Source: Candidatus Kapaibacterium sp.
GTDB taxonomy: Bacteria; Bacteroidota; Ignavibacteria; Kapaibacteriales; HRBIN21
DNA length: 11,978 nucleotides
Direction of reading: 5' to 3'
NCBI GenBank assembly: GCA_025055465.1
Contig: JANWXA010000038.1
Coordinates: 1-11,978 of the forward strand
The position numbers and the translations under genes were made by a program. Of this stretch, positions 7,272-11,978 are shown one piece after another; position 1 is the first letter of the stretch; each line of letters begins with the position of its first letter. Below the pieces are notes generated by a model that worked only from the letters and a program-made list of their open reading frames with translations, searched no databases and was not told the origin of the DNA.

Positions 7272-7898
7272 ATGCCGTACGAATGGAAATTCAATCCGCG
7301 ACCTTACTCTGACGAAGAAGCCCGTGAACTGCTTAGGGAGGTTGTTTCCCCGGAAACTACGGACTGGCACTACAATACGCATCACAAAGGGTATGTAACC
7401 GCCCTCAACCGGATTGAGGAAGAGCTGGAACGCGCCGATCGTTCTGCTGCGAACGGCAATTGGTCCCACATTGGCGAGCTCAAACGCCGCTTTACATGGA
7501 ATCACGCCGGCGCATTGCTCCATGACATCTACTGGAAAGTCCTCGGCGGTGACGGTGATCCCGCAAAGGGCCCAGACATCGTCGCCGCCATTGAACGAGA
7601 ATTCGGCAGCTTTGACGTGTGGAAAGCCGATTTCAAGGCAACAGCACTCTCAGCAAAGCTCTCCGGCTGGGCATTGCTGGTTCACGATCGGCTATACAGC
7701 GGACGGCTCCTCAACGTCTTGGTGGATGAACATCACTACGGTGCCATCTGGGGGGGTATCCCCCTGATTGCTTGCGATGTCTTTGAACATGCGTACTATC
7801 ACAAAGACGGCCCCGCCCGCGCCCGATACGTAGACAACTTCCTGGCAAACCTCCACTGGGGACGCATTAACGAGCTTTATCGAGCCCACGCCATGTAA
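7272..7898 (+). CDS. sod: Fe/Mn superoxide dismutase, archaeal/thermophile-like
   Basis: This enzyme converts superoxide to hydrogen peroxide and oxygen. The 208-residue product has the metal ligands H33 (WHYNTHHKGYV), H84 (LLHDIYW), D169 and H173 (CDVFEHAYY), plus second-sphere H37 and Y41. It resembles Sulfolobus-type enzymes more than E. coli SodA/SodB: HYNxHHKGYV, a histidine (H154, in DEHH) 15 residues before the ligand aspartate where bacterial enzymes usually have glutamine, and F171 in place of the usual tryptophan in DVWEHAYY. Iron or cambialistic use is possible but metal choice cannot be read from sequence. There is no signal peptide, so it is cytosolic. It starts 30 bases after sufA with no hairpin between, so it probably belongs to the operon and protects oxygen-sensitive clusters. 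No good Shine-Dalgarno sequence is visible. Confidence 0.93.
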   Translation: MPYEWKFNPRPYSDEEARELLREVVSPETTDWHYNTHHKGYVTALNRIEEELERADRSAANGNWSHIGELKRRFTWNHAGALLHDIYWKVLGGDGDPAKGPDIVAAIEREFGSFDVWKADFKATALSAKLSGWALLVHDRLYSGRLLNVLVDEHHYGAIWGGIPLIACDVFEHAYYHKDGPARARYVDNFLANLHWGRINELYRAHAM

Positions 7899-7946
7899 AA
7901 CCTGTAGCAGACCAAGGTCCCCGTAGGATTCACACCTCTCCCAGCA

Positions 7947-8696
7947 ATGAGTGAACGGACTCTCATCTTAGTTGTGGACGACGAGCGGGACATCACCGAT
8001 CTGCTCACCTACACTTTTCGACAACACGGTTGGCATACCATCGTGGCTCACGATGGTGATAAAGCAATAGAATTAGCTCGGCAGGCCTGCCCCGAGCTCA
8101 TCGTGTTGGACATCATCATGCCAGGAATGGATGGTTTCGAGGTCTACCGCCGGTTACGGCAAATACCAGAAACAGCCTCCATCCCCGTGCTTTTCCTAAC
8201 TGCCCGTTCCGATGAAATAGACCAGATTGTAGGACTCGAACTGGGGGCAGACGACTACGTTGTAAAACCCATTAGCCCACGCCTTCTTGCTGCTCGCGTG
8301 AGCGCCATCCTACGGAGACTTCGGGAGCGAGTGCGCACCGAAGTACTGGTTGCTCCAGAAACCATCCGGATCGCCGGACTGGAGCTGCGACGTGCCAGCT
8401 ACAGCGCCATAGTAGATGGACGTGAGGTTTTCTTTGCTCGGAAGGAATTTGAGCTCTTGGCGCTCTTGGCGGCTAACCCGGGGCGAGTTTTCTCGCGGCA
8501 GGAACTGCTGCGCCTTATCTGGGGGGAAAGCCAGGTTGTAACACCGCGCACAGTAGACGTCCATATAACCAAAATCCGGACAAAGCTACGGCGCTTTGCG
8601 CAGCTTGTGGAAACAGTTAAAAACGTTGGTTACCGCTTCCGCCCCATCACCGACGCGCCCACAAGCGCTGCCCAAACTGATGCCTCACGAAGGTAG
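7947..8696 (+). CDS. OmpR/PhoB-family response regulator
   Basis: This is a two-component DNA-binding regulator of 249 residues. The receiver domain (about 5-125) has the acidic pair D11-D12, phosphoacceptor D55 in LIVLDIIMPGMDGFE, T85 in FLTAR, and K107 in DDYVVKPIS. The winged-helix output domain (about 138-235) shows REVFFARKEFELLALLAANPGRVFSRQELL and the family ending RTVDVHITKIRTKL to VKNVGYRF. All key residues are present, so it should be phosphorylatable. No histidine kinase gene is in the window; the partner is elsewhere, possibly beyond the edges. It starts 48 bases after the sod stop, with no convincing terminator between them. The targets are unknown. Its end overlaps the next start by 17 bases, suggesting coupled translation. 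Confidence 0.95.
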   Translation: MSERTLILVVDDERDITDLLTYTFRQHGWHTIVAHDGDKAIELARQACPELIVLDIIMPGMDGFEVYRRLRQIPETASIPVLFLTARSDEIDQIVGLELGADDYVVKPISPRLLAARVSAILRRLRERVRTEVLVAPETIRIAGLELRRASYSAIVDGREVFFARKEFELLALLAANPGRVFSRQELLRLIWGESQVVTPRTVDVHITKIRTKLRRFAQLVETVKNVGYRFRPITDAPTSAAQTDASRR

Positions 8697-10341
8697 CCCT
8701 CCCCTGCCGCGACCGTCGGATCCCGAACCATCACCTGTCTCCCCACACGAACTCCTGGCATTCCTTACCAACCCCGACTCCTACCCCCATCACCCTCCTC
8801 AGGTTCACATCGTCCAAACCCATGCCTCGTACGTAGCACTGGCACCCCCTTGGGTGTACAAAGTCAAAAAGCCGGTCAATCTGGGGTTTCTCGACTACTC
8901 CACCTTAGAACGCCGCCACCATTTCCTCCGGAGGGAGTTAGAGCTCAACCGCCGGTTGGCGCCTGGCATCTACCGACGCATCCTCCCAATCACTCGGTCA
9001 CCAGACGGCAAGCTCCGCTTCGGAACGAACAGGCTCCCCGTAGAGTACGCTCTCCAGATGCGCTACATTCCTGAAGAGTGGGTACTCCGCTATCGGCTCC
9101 AGCAAGGGCGTCACGCCGTCCGTCCCGCCGACATTCGTCGCATTATCCGCTCCATAGTCCGCCGGCTCTACACCGGACAGCATCCTAGCCCAGAAGTGTT
9201 GGAATGGGGAACTCTTGAACGCCTCCGCATCAGCACAGACGAGAACTTCGACCAAACGCGACCTTTTGTCAGAATAACCATCTCACCGCTGGCATACGAG
9301 CTCATCTACCGCTATACCGAAGCAATGTACGAACAGGCAGCGTCACTCTTTCAACGCCGACTCGAGCACAAGCGCATTCTGGAATGCCACGGCGATCTCC
9401 ACAGTGAGCATATTGCCTATACAGAACGCCGCATCCTTGTTTACGACTGTATCGAGTTCAACGAGCGCTTTCGCTGTATCGACGTTGCCAATGACATTGC
9501 CTTTTTAGCCATGGACTTGGATTACTACGGCTATCCCACACTGAGTGCCATCGCTCTGGAAACGGCAGCAACCCTATTGCGGGATCCCGACATCCAGCTC
9601 CTGGCCGACTTTTACAAGTGCTACCGTGCCTATGTCCGAGGGAAAGTGGAAAGTTTCCGGGGGACATCGCCAGGGATTCCCGAACGCGAACGTGCCAGCG
9701 CTTACAACCGAGCCCGCCGCTACTTCCAGCTTGCCCTCCGCTATGCGACCGTTGGATCAGGACCGACCGTACTGGTCATTATGGGCCCCATCGGCTCAGG
9801 CAAGACCACATTGGCTCGCGCTATCGCTCAGGAGCTGGGATGGCAGGTTGTCAGCTCCGACTCCGTCCGCAAGACCTTGGCTGGGCTACCCGCCTTGGAA
9901 CCCAGTCCTGAATGGCTCCGCCCGTGGCTGTATTCCCCAGAGATGACCCGCCGAACCTATCGCCAACTTTGGGAAAGCACTATTGACCTTCTATCCCTCC
10001 AGGGCGGCGCTATTATAGACGCCACCTTCGCACGGCAGGAGCTACGGGCGTCTTTCATGCATCAGGCACAGCGCCACGCCATCCGGCCCCTCTTTGTAGA
10101 GCTCTCCGCTCCCGCAGAAATACTGCGCCAACGCATAGTGGAACGGCGCGGGAAAACCACCGACTCCGACGCTGGTATCCGGGAATTTGAACGCCTAACC
10201 CCTCGGTACGAACCGCCAGATGAACTGCCACGCGACTATCTCCTGCACTGCCGGTCCATGTCACCTACCCAGGAACTTTGCCGCACTGTTTTACTCCACC
10301 TCATGGATCAGGGCATCCATCGCGTGATGGGCACCTTATAG
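8680..10341 (+). CDS. Bifunctional aminoglycoside-phosphotransferase-like / P-loop kinase protein
   Basis: The 553-residue protein joins two kinase folds. Residues about 20-350 are APH-like (COG2187-type): VYKVKKPVNLGFLDYSTLE (59-77) around the presumed ATP lysine, catalytic HGDLHSEH (237-244), and metal-binding D256 in VYDCIEF. Residues about 362-553 are a P-loop kinase of the AAA_33/zeta-toxin-like type (COG0645): Walker A GPIGSGKTT (369-377), SSD (392-394), and IIDATF with D448. This architecture is widespread in bacteria and annotated as a bifunctional aminoglycoside phosphotransferase/ATP-binding protein. Its substrate is not known, so resistance should not be assumed. The first 20 residues are proline-rich. 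ATG 8680 is preferred because the upstream ATG 8596 overlaps the response regulator by 101 bases. No membrane segment is seen. Confidence 0.85.
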   Translation: MPHEGSPPLPRPSDPEPSPVSPHELLAFLTNPDSYPHHPPQVHIVQTHASYVALAPPWVYKVKKPVNLGFLDYSTLERRHHFLRRELELNRRLAPGIYRRILPITRSPDGKLRFGTNRLPVEYALQMRYIPEEWVLRYRLQQGRHAVRPADIRRIIRSIVRRLYTGQHPSPEVLEWGTLERLRISTDENFDQTRPFVRITISPLAYELIYRYTEAMYEQAASLFQRRLEHKRILECHGDLHSEHIAYTERRILVYDCIEFNERFRCIDVANDIAFLAMDLDYYGYPTLSAIALETAATLLRDPDIQLLADFYKCYRAYVRGKVESFRGTSPGIPERERASAYNRARRYFQLALRYATVGSGPTVLVIMGPIGSGKTTLARAIAQELGWQVVSSDSVRKTLAGLPALEPSPEWLRPWLYSPEMTRRTYRQLWESTIDLLSLQGGAIIDATFARQELRASFMHQAQRHAIRPLFVELSAPAEILRQRIVERRGKTTDSDAGIREFERLTPRYEPPDELPRDYLLHCRSMSPTQELCRTVLLHLMDQGIHRVMGTL

Positions 10342-10418
10342 TCCTCGACTGCCTGCTATATGCAGTGTTTAGTGTATTTTGCTGTGGCTTCCTGGTAGAA
10401 CTGCCGGACAGACATCCT
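10342..10418. other. 77-base intergenic gap with a weak hairpin
   Basis: This is the longest gene-free stretch in the window. It holds a short inverted repeat CTGC-TATAT-GCAG (10353-10365) followed by TGTTTAGTGTATTTT, which could be a weak terminator of the upstream unit or just AT-rich promoter DNA for the following secreted-protein gene. The 4-base stem is too short for a firm terminator call, and no clear -35/-10 pair or Bacteroidota-type TTTG/TAnnTTTG promoter fits exactly. Confidence 0.25.
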
Positions 10419-11978
10419 ATGCATTCACGACACTTTCTCCTCTTCCTGATCGTAGCCACTTTGCCAGCTACTGCCCAGCAGTGGCATCGTATCACCACCA
10501 TCCCCACGCCGTATAGCAGCAACTACTGGTTAGATGTATTCTTTCTCCCCTCCAACCCACAGTACGGCTGGGTCTGTGGCTTCAATGGCATGGTTATCCG
10601 CACCACCAACGGTGGGCAGACATGGCAGGGGACGCAGATCCAAGGCGCCAACCAACTGGAAAGCATTCACTTTGCGACCTCGCAGGTAGGCTATACCTCT
10701 GGTCCAGACGGCATCTGGCGCACCACCGACGGCGGAACAACATGGACAGAGGTGACGCCCGATAGCGCCCTTGCCTTGTGGGGCTGCTACGCTCTCAGTT
10801 CCAACCTCGTCATGGTCGTTGGTGGTGGCTGTGGAAGTGTGCCACAGCGCTTCTTTCGCAGTACAGACGGCGGGGTTACATGGAGTTTCTTTACTGGAAA
10901 CGAGCCCAACAGTGGACTGACCGATCTTTTGCTCTATGCGGATGGCACCGGCTTTGCTGTCAGCAGCGGTCGCCTCTGGCGCACCACGAATGGCGGGCAG
11001 ACATGGAACGTTATCGCTAATTCTGGCTCCAATGTCTGGCAAGAGGAAATAACGCATGTAGGTAACTCCTTCCTCTTGCCCTTTGCCGGTACCACGTGCA
11101 GTGGACAGGGCAACGCCGGCGGCATGCGCTTTACCACAGATGGTGGCGCCACGTGGCGCGAATTCTCTACTGGGAAGCCGATGTTTGGTGCCTTTCTGCT
11201 AAATGCGACAGTAGGATGGGCATGTGGGTATAACGGTGCCGCCTACCACACCTCCGATGGTGGGCAAACATGGCAGGTGCGTAACTGCGGCATTGACACC
11301 GTGCTGCACCTGGACGATATCTGGTTTGTCAACGATACTTTAGGCTGGGTCGTTGGGCAGGGGGTCTGGCGGTATGGTCCGCCGGAACGCCGCTTTGAGC
11401 GTGATACAGTAGTCTTCCCCGATGTCTGTATACCGGGCAGTGCCGAGCTTCTCATACGGCTGGAGAACCGCTCCTTTACCCAGAGTGCCGTCTCGCTGAG
11501 CTTCAGCGGGACCGACGCCTCGGCCTTCCGTTTGGGGAACTTCCCTCCGAATGCTGTCCTTCCTCTGTGCTCATGGACTCCAATCCCTCTGCGGTTCGAG
11601 CCGACGCGAACCGGACTACACCGAGCACAACTGGTTGCAACATTCCCCGACGGCATGGTCCGTCGAGTTGAGCTCATCGGTATGGGGCGGAGCCGGGACG
11701 GCTTCCCTGACAGGGACACGCTGGTTATTGCCGCAGCTCCTTGTGGGATCCGAACCTCAGCACAGCTTCCGTGGCGCAGCCGAGACAGCGCAGCTGTTGT
11801 TCGGATTGACTGGATCGGCGGGGACGCGGGCATTCGTGTTGAAACTACGCCGCCTCTGCCTATCCCACGGCAGGGTACAGTGCTCACCTTTAGCGTTTTC
11901 CCGACCGACACCGGCTGGATGGAAGCTCGCTTCCGTATCCGGCTTCAACCATGCGCCCACGATACTGTTATTGTGGTT
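10419..11978 (+). CDS. Secreted YCF48/BNR-repeat protein, partial (right end cut)
   Basis: An open frame of 520 codons runs to the window edge without a stop. Residues 1-19 look like a signal peptide: basic start, hydrophobic FLLFLIVATL, and a likely cut at PATA|QQ. Six motifs of the form (R/F/H)(T/S)(T/S)(N/D)GGxTW occur at residues 61, 101, 147, 188, 238 and 277, spaced 39-50 residues. This indicates a six- or seven-bladed YCF48/sialidase-like beta-propeller. From about residue 329 there is an Ig-like beta-sandwich of the kind seen in choice-of-anchor or HYDIN-like domains (FERDTVVFPDVCIPGSAEL to VELIGMG), and a second similar domain starts near residue 430. Such proteins in the FCB group are often type IX secretion cargo. 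The sorting domain would be beyond the edge, so this is unproven. The function is unknown. Confidence 0.85.
   Translation, partial: MHSRHFLLFLIVATLPATAQQWHRITTIPTPYSSNYWLDVFFLPSNPQYGWVCGFNGMVIRTTNGGQTWQGTQIQGANQLESIHFATSQVGYTSGPDGIWRTTDGGTTWTEVTPDSALALWGCYALSSNLVMVVGGGCGSVPQRFFRSTDGGVTWSFFTGNEPNSGLTDLLLYADGTGFAVSSGRLWRTTNGGQTWNVIANSGSNVWQEEITHVGNSFLLPFAGTTCSGQGNAGGMRFTTDGGATWREFSTGKPMFGAFLLNATVGWACGYNGAAYHTSDGGQTWQVRNCGIDTVLHLDDIWFVNDTLGWVVGQGVWRYGPPERRFERDTVVFPDVCIPGSAELLIRLENRSFTQSAVSLSFSGTDASAFRLGNFPPNAVLPLCSWTPIPLRFEPTRTGLHRAQLVATFPDGMVRRVELIGMGRSRDGFPDRDTLVIAAAPCGIRTSAQLPWRSRDSAAVVRIDWIGGDAGIRVETTPPLPIPRQGTVLTFSVFPTDTGWMEARFRIRLQPCAHDTVIVV
10599..11273 (+). repeat. Six YCF48/BNR-type repeats within the secreted protein gene
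   Basis: Copies of a 9-codon motif encode the GG-x-TW core: 10599-10625, 10719-10745, 10857-10883, 10980-11006, 11130-11156 and 11247-11273. The first, fourth and sixth are also close in DNA (GG.GGGCA.ACATGG), suggesting duplication followed by drift. They define blades of a beta-propeller and are coding repeats, not a mobile or regulatory array. Confidence 0.8.

Noticed and set aside
7910..7919. GACC-AA-GGTC inverted repeat after sod
   Set aside because: The loop of 2 bases is too small and no T-tract follows, so it is not a credible terminator.
8596..8679. Upstream ATG extending the dual-kinase protein by 28 residues
   Set aside because: It would overlap the conserved C-terminus of the response regulator by 101 bases, and the added residues are not part of the kinase fold.
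8680..10341. Reading the APH-like domain as an antibiotic resistance gene
   Set aside because: The COG2187-type fold is distinct from known aminoglycoside phosphotransferases, and the fusion is a widespread chromosomal protein with unknown substrate.
10340..10350. AGTC-CTC-GACT palindrome at the end of the dual-kinase gene
   Set aside because: The half-sites are in the reverse order compared with the IscR core, and a 4-base arm is expected by chance.
10530..11057. 175-residue open frame on the - strand opposite the propeller gene
   Set aside because: It is antisense to a frame with six clear YCF48 motifs and a signal peptide; the repeat codons produce the open shadow.
11243..11911. 222-residue open frame on the - strand near the right edge
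   Set aside because: The + strand frame stays open for 520 codons with domain structure here; the - strand product is Ser/Arg/Pro-rich with no motif.

Overview
The window is a densely packed bacterial segment in which every supported gene lies on the + strand. The left two thirds is one SUF iron-sulfur cluster assembly locus: sufB, sufC, sufD, sufS, sufU, a SufT-like fusion protein, a [2Fe-2S] ferredoxin, an Rrf2/IscR-type regulator and an A-type carrier (sufA). An Fe/Mn superoxide dismutase follows 30 bases later. Junctions are stop/start overlaps or gaps of 2 to 30 bases, so these ten genes look like one transcription unit. A perfect 13-base palindrome at 6-18 (GACTAAAATAGTC) matches the core of the IscR type-1 operator, which suggests that the Rrf2 protein encoded in the operon represses it according to Fe-S status.

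How the genes fit together: SufS takes sulfur from cysteine and passes it to SufU. SufB-SufC2-SufD is the ATP-driven scaffold where the cluster is built. SufA carries clusters to targets. The SufT-like protein probably helps maturation. The ferredoxin could supply electrons. The Rrf2 protein senses cluster supply. The superoxide dismutase protects labile clusters from oxidation. The most unusual gene is the SufT-like one (5337-6056). Its N-terminal half is a clear paralogue of the sufA product that has lost all the cluster-ligand cysteines, and it is fused to a normal DUF59/MIP18 domain.

Right of the SUF locus are an OmpR/PhoB-type response regulator with no histidine kinase in view and, overlapping its 3' end, a two-domain protein that joins an aminoglycoside-phosphotransferase-like kinase fold to a P-loop (AAA_33/zeta-toxin-like) kinase. 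After a 77-base gap, a secreted protein with six YCF48/BNR-type beta-propeller motifs and Ig-like domains runs off the right edge.

Organism: bacterial, moderately GC-rich by eye, with few Shine-Dalgarno sequences. A secreted YCF48-repeat protein with trailing Ig-like domains is typical of the Bacteroidota/Chlorobiota (FCB) group, including Ignavibacteria- and Kapaibacteria-like lineages. The superoxide dismutase most resembles the archaeal/thermophile type. A thermophilic or environmental FCB bacterium is my best inference, not a demonstrated assignment. No RNA gene, CRISPR array, insertion sequence or attachment site was found, and no stretch over about 80 bases lacks a gene.
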